A stretch of DNA of 64,000 nucleotides, taken from the NCBI RefSeq assembly GCF_000758665.1, contig NZ_CP009285.1, positions 3,720,001 through 3,784,000 on the forward strand. Reading direction: 5' to 3'. Source of the DNA: Paenibacillus borealis. Lineage in GTDB: Bacteria > Bacillota > Bacilli > Paenibacillales > Paenibacillaceae. Position 1 is the stretch's first letter. Every line of letters starts with the position of its first letter. A model generated the notes under the pieces. It saw only the letters and a program-made list of their open reading frames with translations. It made no database searches and was not told the DNA's origin. Shown in pieces: positions 51,081-62,957 of this stretch. The position numbers and the translations under genes are program-made.

Positions 51081-51280
51081 TAGGTACTCCCTATGTTTCT
51101 ATACCTAAAACCTGGAAAAACTAAAGATAACAAATCTGTGGACGAGCATTTATTGGGGCCAAAAACCCTGTTGTATAAACTGTCCTATTGCGACTCTCAG
51201 GCACCGCCTATTGCACATCAAAGTGCGTGTATAAAATTCTAAACGAATGAGCGCATGATTTGTGAATTGACAGGAAAGTA
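51081..51280 (+). ncRNA. Candidate bridge RNA of the IS110 element
   Basis: The non-coding left end contains TGTTGTATAAACT (51169-51181), an exact 13-nt copy of the left target/element junction at 51032-51044, the sequence expected of a left target guide. GCCTATT (51206-51212) matches six of seven bases of the complement of the right target (AAAAGGC), a possible right guide. Hairpins flank them: TAGGTA/TACCTA (51081-51107) and GCAC/GTGC (51213-51226). Then GTATAAAA (51229-51236) repeats the right junction and could be a donor guide. Ends are approximate, and the assignment is by analogy with IS621. Confidence 0.55.
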
Positions 51281-51290
51281 GGATAGATTC

Positions 51291-52523
51291 ATGGATGCTA
51301 TACGTGAATGCTGTGCGGGTCTCGATGTTCATAACAAAACGGTTGTCGCTTGTATTCTAAACGGACCGCTGGACCACACTCCCCAAAAGCAAATCTCGAC
51401 GTTCGGAACGACAACGCGTGAATTATTGCGGCTTCAGGACTGGCTTATCGCGAATCGGTGTCAGGAGGTAGCGATGGAGAGTACAGGGGTATTATGGAAA
51501 CCGGTCTGGAATGTACTCGAATCGACGTGCGACATCGTCTTGGCGAATGCTCGGACGATTAAAAACATTCCTGGACGAAAAACCGATATGAACGATGCCT
51601 TTTGGATTGCGAAACTCCACCGGTGCGGATTGGTTCAAGCCAGTGTGGTCCTGCCCGAGCAGTTGCGGGATCTGCGGGACTGGACCCGGTACCGGGTGAA
51701 AATGGTCCAAGCGATCACTGCCGAAAAGAATCGGATTCATAAACTGCTGCAAGATGGAAATATCAAATTGTCTAGTTTCATCACGGATGTCTTTGGCGTA
51801 TCGGGCCGTTTGTTGCTGGAGCAGTTAATGAATGGCGAGGTGCTGGACGAAGAGCAGCTTCGCGGGCTCGTGAAGACAAAACTAAAGAAAAAGGTCCCTG
51901 AACTCATGGACGCGTTGAATGGACGTGTGCGTCGTCATCATCGGGAGATGATGCGGCTTCACTGGGATCATCTGTTGTATCTGGAGAAGCAAATCGAGCA
52001 AGTGGAAGCCCGGATTGAATGCAAGCTAGCCCCATATGCCGAAGAACTGGAGTGGCTCGATTCGATCCCTGGGATTGAACGCAATACGGCTGCGGCTATT
52101 TTTGCTGAACTCGGTCCGGAGGTTCATAAGCGTTTCGAAACGGAGGAACAATTGACGTCTTGGGCAGGCGTCAGCCCGGGAAACAAGGAAAGTGCAGGAA
52201 GGAAATCTAAAACGAAATGTCTGCCGGGAAACAAGTTTTTGAAACGCGCGTTAACCCAGGCGGCATGGGCCAATGAGAAATCCTCCAATCGTATCGGTCA
52301 GCACTTTAGGCGGGTTCGAAAGCGGCGTGGAGACAAAAAAGCGTGTGTAGCCACGGCACATTTACTGGTAAAGATTATTTACAGTTTAATGAAAAACAGA
52401 TCTGGATACGAAGAAAAAGACGTGCCGGAGAGCACGTCCAAGGAAAAGGCGTTAGCTTATTACTTGAAACAAATCGAAAAGTTAGGCTTAACGGTTCAAG
52501 TGACGTCCCCCGAAACGAGCTGA
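51291..52523 (+). CDS. IS110-family transposase (DEDD serine recombinase)
   Basis: A 410-aa recombinase. The N-terminal RuvC-like DEDD domain starts CAGLDVHNKTVVACIL (first Asp) and contains VAMESTGVLWKPVW (Glu) and GRKTDMNDAFWIAKL (Asp pair). After a coiled coil (about 195-250), the C-terminal Transposase_20 domain has LDSIPGIERNTAAAIFAELG and the catalytic-Ser motif WAGVSPGNKESAG. AGGAAAGTAGG precedes the ATG. The frame is intact, so the element may be active. Confidence 0.93.
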   Translation: MDAIRECCAGLDVHNKTVVACILNGPLDHTPQKQISTFGTTTRELLRLQDWLIANRCQEVAMESTGVLWKPVWNVLESTCDIVLANARTIKNIPGRKTDMNDAFWIAKLHRCGLVQASVVLPEQLRDLRDWTRYRVKMVQAITAEKNRIHKLLQDGNIKLSSFITDVFGVSGRLLLEQLMNGEVLDEEQLRGLVKTKLKKKVPELMDALNGRVRRHHREMMRLHWDHLLYLEKQIEQVEARIECKLAPYAEELEWLDSIPGIERNTAAAIFAELGPEVHKRFETEEQLTSWAGVSPGNKESAGRKSKTKCLPGNKFLKRALTQAAWANEKSSNRIGQHFRRVRKRRGDKKACVATAHLLVKIIYSLMKNRSGYEEKDVPESTSKEKALAYYLKQIEKLGLTVQVTSPETS

Positions 52524-52650
52524 TTTTTAAAAATCGCTCAATAATTGGGGTAGGGGGACTTTTTGCGCCTTTAAGAGTAAGTTTATCCCGAAAGAGTTAC
52601 TTTTAAAACACGTACTAAGCTAATGCCTACTAAAGCCTACGTTTATTTTC

Positions 52651-52824
52651 GTATAAAAAGGCATGAATTTTCCTTTCTCGAGCGGTTTAGCAGGATTATT
52701 CTTGTATTTTATACAACAATCTTGTCAAACACCCGGTTTCCAATGAATCAAAGTTGCAAAACGTACAACATTTATGTATTCAGTGCTTCCTAAGAAGTCT
52801 CCATTCTGCTGGTAACGAATTAAG
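52651..52824 (+). repeat. Dispersed intergenic repeat copy C, right part (split by IS)
   Basis: From GCATGAATTTTCC through CGAGCGGTTTAG this continues the alignment with copy A. A 31-bp block identical to 23103-23133 lies at 52693-52723, and a 24-bp block starting GTTGCAAAACG is also identical. It ends with AAGAAGTCTCCATTCTGC..GGTAACGAATTAAG. Confidence 0.88.
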
Positions 52825-52899
52825 TGCGGGGCTGTCTAAAGTGCTTTTTATATAGTACATAGAATATTTTTGGAAAAATATTAAGAGGGGGAACTGACT

Positions 52900-54384
52900 T
52901 TGCTTTTACGTAAAACAGTTATTCGGCTCATAGTATGTATACTGGTGGGGTCCGTATTCCTGCCCGCCGGCAGGGAAGCAGCAGCTGCGCCGGTGTTAAG
53001 AGTGGTAAGTGCATCGGGCGGTTCTGCGCATGGAATTGCGGCCTGGAGCGACGGGACTGTGACCGGCTGGGGATACAACAAACAAGGCCAGGTTGGCGAC
53101 GGGACCAGCATTAATCAGTACATTCCCAGAAAAGTGGAGGGTATAAGCGGCATCGTGCAGGTGGCGGCAGGCGGGAATGCATCCTTCGCGCTCAGCAAGG
53201 CTGGAGAGGTATGGGGCTGGGGCCAAGCCTACAGCAGCTTCATTCCGGATGACCCCGTTCTGCCGGATCAAAGACGGGGAGGTCCGGTTAAGCTGGAAGG
53301 TCTTCAGGACGTGTCTTTCCTGACTACGGACGGGTCCAAGGGGATTGCTGTGAAAAAAGACGGGACCGCAATGCTGTGGTATCCGTCCTATGATCAGGCT
53401 AACAGCATGCTGGTGCAGATCCGGTATTTAGCGCTTGAAGCTGTTTCAGGAATTAAATCCGCCGTGATTAATGGTAACGATGTATTATTTCTTACCGGGG
53501 ATGGCAGTGTGAAGCAGATGAGCCTCTATAACAGTGTCCTGAACCGGATGCGCCTTGAGAGTGATCCGGTGAGTGTAGGTACGCTGGCTTCATCCTCTAT
53601 AACAAGTATGGCAGCATCGCAAGGTGAGGTGTTCCTGCTACGAAGCGACGGCCAGATCCTGCGCTGGAACAAAGAGCTTCAAGCGCCGTCACCCGTTGCC
53701 GGTCTTAACGGCGTCTATCAGCTGCAGGCGGGATTCCACCGGTTGTATGTACTGAAGAAGAATGGGACAGTCTGGCAATGGAATTACAACTCAGGAGCAC
53801 TGGCTAAACCGTTTCAGATTAAAGACGGAGCCGGCATCACCAATATATGGGGAAGCAGCGGAAACTTCGGATTTGCCCAGCGCAAAGAGGGTGCTTTTCT
53901 CGGTTGGGGAGATGGCTTTGACTCGGGACTTGCGACTGGCAGCGGTACGACAACCAGGGATGAAGAGGGTTATGTCCTTGCGCCGGTCCAGCATCCGCTA
54001 ACTTTCTCCGTGAACGGGAAGCCGTTCTCTTTCTATGGGACCGCAGCAGTGATTGACGGCAAACTGTATGTTCCGTTAACAAGTGTATTCAAGGCGCTTG
54101 GTGTACAGGTCAGCAGGGGGATATCCAATCCGGATCCGAAGCTCGGCAATTATCATTTCACTGTCTGGAACTTTGTTTACGGGAAATCGACGATTCAAGT
54201 TAAGGTCAGTGATCCGCTCGAATTGTATATCAATGGCAAGAAATCGGGCCGTGAGTTTACAATGGGCAGCTTGCCCGATAGCACAATGTTCCCGCTGGAG
54301 GATATCTGCGGGATTCTCGGTATCGGCCTGCAATGGAATAAAGTCACAGGTGAAGTGGAGATGGGGACTGCAGCTGCCCAATAA
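52900..54384 (+). CDS. Exported RCC1-repeat protein with copper-amine-oxidase-type stalk domain
   Basis: 494 aa. Signal peptide (RLIVCILVGSVFLPAG), then RCC1/BLIP-II-like beta-propeller repeats from about residue 35 to 350 (GGSAHGIAAWSDGTVTGWGYNKQGQVGDGT, NASFALSKAGEVWGWG, HRLYVLKKNGTVWQWN). A C-terminal copper-amine-oxidase N-terminal-like domain follows at about 365-490 (GKPFSFYGTAAVIDGKLYVPLTSVFKALG). That domain is a common wall- or surface-associated module in Paenibacillus. Start is TTG 52900, 8 nt after GAGGGGG. Probable surface binding protein. Confidence 0.82.
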   Translation: MLLRKTVIRLIVCILVGSVFLPAGREAAAAPVLRVVSASGGSAHGIAAWSDGTVTGWGYNKQGQVGDGTSINQYIPRKVEGISGIVQVAAGGNASFALSKAGEVWGWGQAYSSFIPDDPVLPDQRRGGPVKLEGLQDVSFLTTDGSKGIAVKKDGTAMLWYPSYDQANSMLVQIRYLALEAVSGIKSAVINGNDVLFLTGDGSVKQMSLYNSVLNRMRLESDPVSVGTLASSSITSMAASQGEVFLLRSDGQILRWNKELQAPSPVAGLNGVYQLQAGFHRLYVLKKNGTVWQWNYNSGALAKPFQIKDGAGITNIWGSSGNFGFAQRKEGAFLGWGDGFDSGLATGSGTTTRDEEGYVLAPVQHPLTFSVNGKPFSFYGTAAVIDGKLYVPLTSVFKALGVQVSRGISNPDPKLGNYHFTVWNFVYGKSTIQVKVSDPLELYINGKKSGREFTMGSLPDSTMFPLEDICGILGIGLQWNKVTGEVEMGTAAAQ

Positions 54385-54390
54385 AATGAG

Positions 54391-54673
54391 TGCTGCGGGC
54401 ACTTTGAATCGGTTCAGTCCAAATTCGCAGATTTGCTCTGGAGCCATGAGCCGATTCCTTCAGGCGAGCTCGTGAAGCTGTGCGAGACCGGACTGAACTG
54501 GAAGAAATCTGAATAAAGATGATTTCTACGCCGAACAGAGCAAGCAGTTTGTGGAGGAGACTTTTGAAGGCTCCTTGCCCTGGTTCCTCGCGGCGTTCAC
54601 CAGAAGCCGGAAGCTTAGTGACAGTGAAGTTGATGCCCTTGTGAAGCTAATCAAGGAGCATAAGGAGGAATAG
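54391..54673 (+). pseudogene. Decayed BlaI/MecI-family repressor gene
   Basis: One frame encodes HFESVQSKFADLLWSHEP and IPSGELVKLCETGLNWKKSE before a stop at about 54516, clearly the winged-helix start of a BlaI-type repressor. A second frame then encodes DDFYAEQSKQFVEETFEG and LSDSEVDALVKLIKEHKEE to the stop at 54673, the dimerisation end. The middle part (recognition helix to wing) is deleted with a frameshift, and no start codon fits the first frame. It lies 2 bp before the blaR1-like gene. Confidence 0.8.
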
Positions 54674-54675
54674 CG

Positions 54676-56787
54676 GTGGATCAGCTGTTGGAACACCTGA
54701 TTAACATGAGCATCACGGGCAGTTATTGTGTGGTAATTATAATGTTGATGCGGCTGCTGCTCCGCAAGGTTCCCAAGATTTATTCCTAAGCACTGTGGTC
54801 AATAGTCTTGTTCCGGCTGGTCTGCCCGTTCTCCTTCGAGAGTGCCATTAGTCTTATTCCGGCGGAGGCGCAACAGGTTTCAGTGAAATTGACGGCTTCA
54901 CAAGCTGCTGCAGTGGCAATCCTGCCGGATTCCCGGTCCGCTCAAGTCATACAGGTACCGGAGGGGAGCCAAGGTGCTGCAAGCCTGCAGCCAGTGAATG
55001 CTGTATCACAGTCAGTGACTGCTATAGCTCAACCTGCAGACAGCCCTGCTCCCGGTGATCCATGGGCCCAGACTGCGCTGTATATTTGGCTTACCGGGAT
55101 TGGCATTATGCTTGTCCACCGCCTGACTGCCACAATCCGCCTGAGGCGCAGGCTGGAGAACGCACAGCTCTTATCCTGGAACATCTATGAAACCAGGCGG
55201 ATCTCAACCCCGTTTGTCTCGGGTATGCTGAGACCGCGGATTTATCTTCCCCCCGGTCTGCAGGATCAGGAGCGGGCTTATATTATCAAGCATGAGCAGG
55301 TGCATATCCGCAGATTTGATCATATCATCAAGCCGCTGGCCTATGTTGTACTCTGTATCCACTGGTTCAATCCGTTAGTCTGGCTGGCCTTCTTTCTAAT
55401 GAGCGAGGATATGGAAAAGTCCTGTTATGAGAGTGTAATCCGTCAGCTGGGCAACGGAATTAAGCAGGACTATTCCCTCTCTTTGTTAGCTCTGTCGACC
55501 GGGAGACGTTTTACCTACGGTTCCCCGCTAGCTTTTGGAGAGCACGGAACCAAAGGGCGGATCCGCAATATTTTACATTACCGGAAACCTGCATTCTGGG
55601 TAGTCCTACTCTGTATTGCCGGAATTGCCGCGATCAGCGCGGGACTGCTTGGCAACCCCAGACAGCAGGCAGAAACCACTGAAAGGGATTACGCAGAACA
55701 ATACATTGAGGCGAATATTGTCTCCTATCAAAGAGCGGTGCCGGATCTAACCTTTGAGGAAAGTACCATCACTACATTTGAGAAAATCGGTCAATTCGAT
55801 CACCTGCTGGATAAGCCTGTGCAGCTTTGGGCATTGGAATACAGGCTGAAGCCGGATGACGCAGACAAATTAACGCTGCTGGGAAACATAACCACTGACG
55901 ACGGTATGCTTACCGAAGACGGGAGCATGGGCAAGCCGGTGCTTGTATTCTCCTATCAGGATTCTGTGCCTGAATATCTGGGAGAGATCAGGAGCGGTGA
56001 GAACGACATGTCCCGGCCAGCCGGTCAGGAAATAGCTCTCCGTAAGTTCTTTGAAGGGAAAGGCCAGCTTCCGCATGAGACGTTCAGCGGCAATCATATT
56101 CTGGTCAAATTTGTTTTGACCACTGGTGAGACCAGCCAGCTGTTATTATCTCAGCCGGTGAAGCAGGAAGAGCAGGGCATTTGGGCGGTTGAACGCTGGA
56201 ACGATACGCACGGTAATGAATATTACAATACGCCTCAGACTGGAGAGACATTGTCAGCCTTTTATGCCGGCCTGCAGGCAGGAGCTGATGCGGGGACGGA
56301 TACGACAGGACTTGATCCGCTTCAGGTGGCGGTTCAATATATCAGAACTGAATTGAACCAGCCGGTGTCCAGAGACAGTATTGTCGTAGATTATGGGGCA
56401 ACTGCCGCAGATTTTGCAATTACACCTGTGAGCAGCTTCCTCGGTTATGTTACAGGTCTTACCATGGACAGCGGCACATTGAATCTCGATCAGGTAGAGT
56501 GGCTTACCCTTGAAGACTCTGGCCGGTTTGCCGCCCTGGGTATCACGGAGGAGGATCTGCCGGGAGGATTCTATATCCTCAACAAATATAAGATTAACGA
56601 TCCCTACACAGTTACGGAGGAGACGGAGTATAAGCTGATAGACCGTGAGAATCCGGGCTCGCTCCAAAGCGTCAGCAAAGCGGAGTTTATCGCGTATTAT
56701 GAGCAGTTTACCGACTTTGCTCCTCCATGTATGATTACCGTCAGCAACGATGAAGTTAAGTCGGTCACCGAGGTTTATGTTCCGTAA
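54676..56787 (+). pseudogene. BlaR1/MecR1-type M56 peptidase gene with a premature stop
   Basis: From GTG 54676 (after AAGGAGG) the frame reads MDQLLEHLINMSITG and, in the second membrane segment, VPKIYS-stop-ALWSIVLFRLVCPFSFES. The TAA at 54787-54789 sits in an otherwise uninterrupted 2.1-kb frame. The rest contains the M56 zinc-peptidase motif IKHEQVHIRRFDH and membrane segments to about 55670. A long extracellular domain (to 56787) replaces the penicillin-binding sensor of true BlaR1. Intact, it would cleave the BlaI-type repressor on sensing its ligand. Confidence 0.8.
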
Positions 56788-56809
56788 CTCCACAAATTTT
56801 AAGAATTTA

Positions 56810-56859
56810 GGGTTGACGCCAGCTCACTTGACGTGTAACATATGAACAGTCGTCAACCC
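56810..56859 (+). promoter_or_regulatory. Promoter with flanking inverted repeat, eamA transcription unit
   Basis: TTGACG (56813-56818) and TAACAT (56836-56841) with a 17-bp spacer put the start near 56848, about 30 nt before the riboswitch. A perfect 9-bp inverted repeat GGGTTGACG/CGTCAACCC (56810-56818, 56851-56859) embraces the promoter. Confidence 0.5.
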
Positions 56860-56877
56860 GATAATTACATATTGTTC

Positions 56878-56999
56878 TCGTATAACCTCGCAGCCATCAG
56901 GTACATCAGGGCGAGGGTTTCTACAGGAAGCCTACTCTTCCTAACTACGATGATAAGGACTTTGTTACACTGGTCCCTATCCCGGAGTTAGGATTATTT
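56878..56999 (+). promoter_or_regulatory. Purine riboswitch (C-type, guanine-like) with expression platform
   Basis: P1 pairs TCGTA with TACGA (56878-56882, 56946-56950). Junctions carry the purine consensus: TATAA, then GTTTCTAC (56917-56924), then AACTAC with the ligand-pairing C, which predicts guanine or hypoxanthine. P3 is AGGAAG/CTTCCT with loop CCTACT. P2 is CCTCGC/GCGAGG with a 19-nt loop, larger than usual. TCCTAACT (56939-56946) is perfectly complementary to AGTTAGGA (56986-56993), followed by TTATTTG. That pairing destroys P3/P1, so ligand binding should prevent termination (ON switch). Confidence 0.8.
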
Positions 57000-57059
57000 G
57001 CGTGTTGCGGCCGATACAGAAAATACAGAAAAGCAGAAGATTCAGGAGGCATAATTGAT

Positions 57060-58028
57060 ATGAAAGATATGAAATACTTAATCTCCGTGCTCATAGGCGC
57101 TATGAGCTACGGCATTTTATCCACAATCGTTGTATTAGCATACGGAGAAGGCTATAAGCTGGGCGAAGTCGTTGGTACGCAGCTGCTGACCGGCTGTATT
57201 CTTGCCTGGCTGCTGGCCTTATATACCAAGGTTAGGGAAAGCCGCAAACAGCGCAGCCGTACTAATACTGCGGCAGCTGTCAAACAGGCGCCAGCATTGA
57301 AGCTCGCCTGGAAGCACAGACTGCTGCTAATGCTCGCCGGCGCACCAACAGTGGTTACCGGCTTGCTCTACTACCAGTCCCTCCGGTATATTCCGGCTTC
57401 GCTCGCCATTATTCTTCTGTTCCAGTTCACCTGGATCAGCGTGCTGATCCAGGCCGTAAGCAAACGCCAGCGTCCGGATAAGATCACCGTGTTGACCTTG
57501 ATCCTGCTGTTCGGGGGAACGCTGCTGGCGGCCGGAATTCTGAATCAGGGAGCTGCCGATTTTAACGCACTCGGGCTTATGCTTGGGCTGTTATCCGCAG
57601 TAAGCTATTCCATGTTCATTATCTTCAGCGGCAAAGCCGTTCCGGCAGCGCATCCGGCCTACCGTAGTGCCTGGATGGTTACCGGCGGCCTGCTGCTGCT
57701 GTTCATCCTGTTCCCGCCATACTTCCTGTTTAACGGTTTGCTGTGGAGCCAGCTGCTGTTGTTCGGCTTCCTGCTTGGATTGTTCGGCGCCTTTATCCCG
57801 CCAGTCCTGTTCGCAATCGGGGTTCCGCATATCGGCGGAGGCATGGCTGGTATTCTTGGCGCCGCTGAACTGCCGGTTGCTGTACTGCTGTCCTCGTTCG
57901 TCCTGCATGAGCATGTTAGCGGCCTGCAGTGGACCGGAGTGGTTCTGGTGCTGGTCGGAGTCGTACTGCCGGAGCTGTATAAGCTGCGGTGGAGAAATTC
58001 CCGGACGGTCACTTCATCATCCGTTTAA
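57060..58028 (+). CDS. EamA/DMT-family exporter under purine riboswitch control
   Basis: A 322-aa protein with ten predicted membrane helices in two EamA repeats (about 5-155 with PTVVTGLLYYQSLRYIPASLA; about 165-310 with IGGGMAGILGAAELPVAVLLSSFVLHEHV). A Lys/Arg-rich loop (about 58-82) separates the early helices. EamA proteins are mostly metabolite exporters. AGGAGG lies upstream of the ATG. The C-type purine riboswitch in its leader, predicted to be ON with ligand, suggests efflux of a guanine-like purine or nucleoside. Confidence 0.85.
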   Translation: MKDMKYLISVLIGAMSYGILSTIVVLAYGEGYKLGEVVGTQLLTGCILAWLLALYTKVRESRKQRSRTNTAAAVKQAPALKLAWKHRLLLMLAGAPTVVTGLLYYQSLRYIPASLAIILLFQFTWISVLIQAVSKRQRPDKITVLTLILLFGGTLLAAGILNQGAADFNALGLMLGLLSAVSYSMFIIFSGKAVPAAHPAYRSAWMVTGGLLLLFILFPPYFLFNGLLWSQLLLFGFLLGLFGAFIPPVLFAIGVPHIGGGMAGILGAAELPVAVLLSSFVLHEHVSGLQWTGVVLVLVGVVLPELYKLRWRNSRTVTSSSV

Positions 58029-58050
58029 GTTCTTACTCAACAGTAACATG

Positions 58051-58100
58051 AAGCAGAGGATTGATTTCCGTATTACCCGGAAATCAATCCTCTGCTTATT
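58051..58100 (+). terminator. Intrinsic terminator after the EamA gene
   Basis: 20-bp near-perfect stem beginning AAGCAGAGGATTGATTTCCG, 7-nt loop, ending TTATTTG. Confidence 0.9.
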
Positions 58101-58144
58101 TGCATACGCAGAATGTTCCGATCATCCGCGCAGAATACGGTCAA

Positions 58145-58160
58145 TTGAAAGCGCAAACAT
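58145..58160 (+). promoter_or_regulatory. CcpA cre site of the bgl operon
   Basis: TTGAAAGCGCAAACAT matches the consensus WTGNAARCGNWWWCAW at every position. It lies just upstream of the -35 of the bgl promoter, so glucose repression is expected. Confidence 0.85.
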
Positions 58161-58165
58161 TTTTC

Positions 58166-58194
58166 TTGCCAAAAATGAATTAGAGTGCTATTCT
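58166..58194 (+). promoter_or_regulatory. Promoter of the bgl operon
   Basis: TTGCCA (58166-58171) and TATTCT (58189-58194), 17-bp spacer. The predicted start is at about 58201, directly before the RAT sequence. Confidence 0.7.
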
Positions 58195-58201
58195 GAATTT
58201 G

Positions 58202-58262
58202 GGATTGTTACTGAAAAGGCAAAACCCAAAACATGGTCACGTGTTTTGGGTTTTGCCTTTCT
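58202..58262 (+). promoter_or_regulatory. RAT antiterminator and terminator ahead of licT
   Basis: GGATTGTTACTG...GGCAAAACC is the LicT-binding ribonucleic antiterminator. It overlaps the 5' arm of a long terminator stem (AAAGGCAAAACCCAAAAC with its complement, ending TTTGCCTTTC). The phosphorylation state of LicT decides readthrough. Confidence 0.9.
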
Positions 58263-58355
58263 TTGTGTTAAGGCCTGCGGGACGCCGCAGTAAATCCCAG
58301 ACTCGTCTACATCCTGTATTGATGGATGAAATTCGGGATAAAGGAGGGCAGAGGA

Positions 58356-62697
<4,342 letters not shown>

Positions 62698-62725
62698 TCA
62701 GGCTGTCGGCAATGAGTTCATAAGC

Positions 62726-62768
62726 ATAGCAGCCAAACAGTGCAGAAGCACTGTTTGGCTGCTATTTG
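62726..62768 (+). terminator. Intrinsic terminator of the bgl operon
   Basis: Perfect 18-bp stem (ATAGCAGCCAAACAGTGC with its complement), 4-nt loop AGAA, then TTTG. Confidence 0.92.
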
Positions 62769-62888
62769 CTGTGGTAACGGGGAAATAAATCGGAAGCTTG
62801 CGTATATGAAGTGATAAAACATATATCCAAATAATACCCTTAGCTGGTTCAATATAGGATGTTCAAAGACAAGAATGAGGGGGCAATA

Positions 62889-62957
62889 ATGCAGGTATTA
62901 TATTTATTTGCCGAAGAAGGGGTTGAAGGCTTGAATGGGAAATATATCTTCCGATGA
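62889..62957 (+). CDS. Possible leader peptide
   Basis: A 22-codon frame with its own good Shine-Dalgarno (GAGGGGG, 6 nt before the ATG). It overlaps the start of the TPR gene out of frame by 23 nt. The peptide MQVLYLFAEEGVEGLNGKYI has no known family. It may couple translation into the next gene; it could equally be chance. Confidence 0.3.
   Translation: MQVLYLFAEEGVEGLNGKYIFR

Larger units (their letters stand above)
51043..52657 (+). mobile_element. IS110-family insertion sequence
   Basis: About 1615 bp with one transposase gene. The boundaries are set by where the dispersed repeat is broken off (51042) and resumes (52651). A direct repeat GTATAAA is present at both junctions (51036-51042 and 52651-52657), so the exact crossover may shift within those 7 bp. 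There are no long terminal inverted repeats, as is usual for IS110 elements. A short palindrome GACGCC-TC-GGCGTC lies at 51050-51063. The left non-coding end (about 248 bp) is longer than the right one (about 130 bp), as in the IS110 subgroup, where a bridge RNA is encoded upstream of the recombinase. Confidence 0.88.

Noticed and set aside
51036..52657. Reading GTATAAA at both IS junctions as a classical target-site duplication
   Set aside because: IS110-family elements usually do not duplicate the target; shared core sequence between target and donor explains it at least as well.
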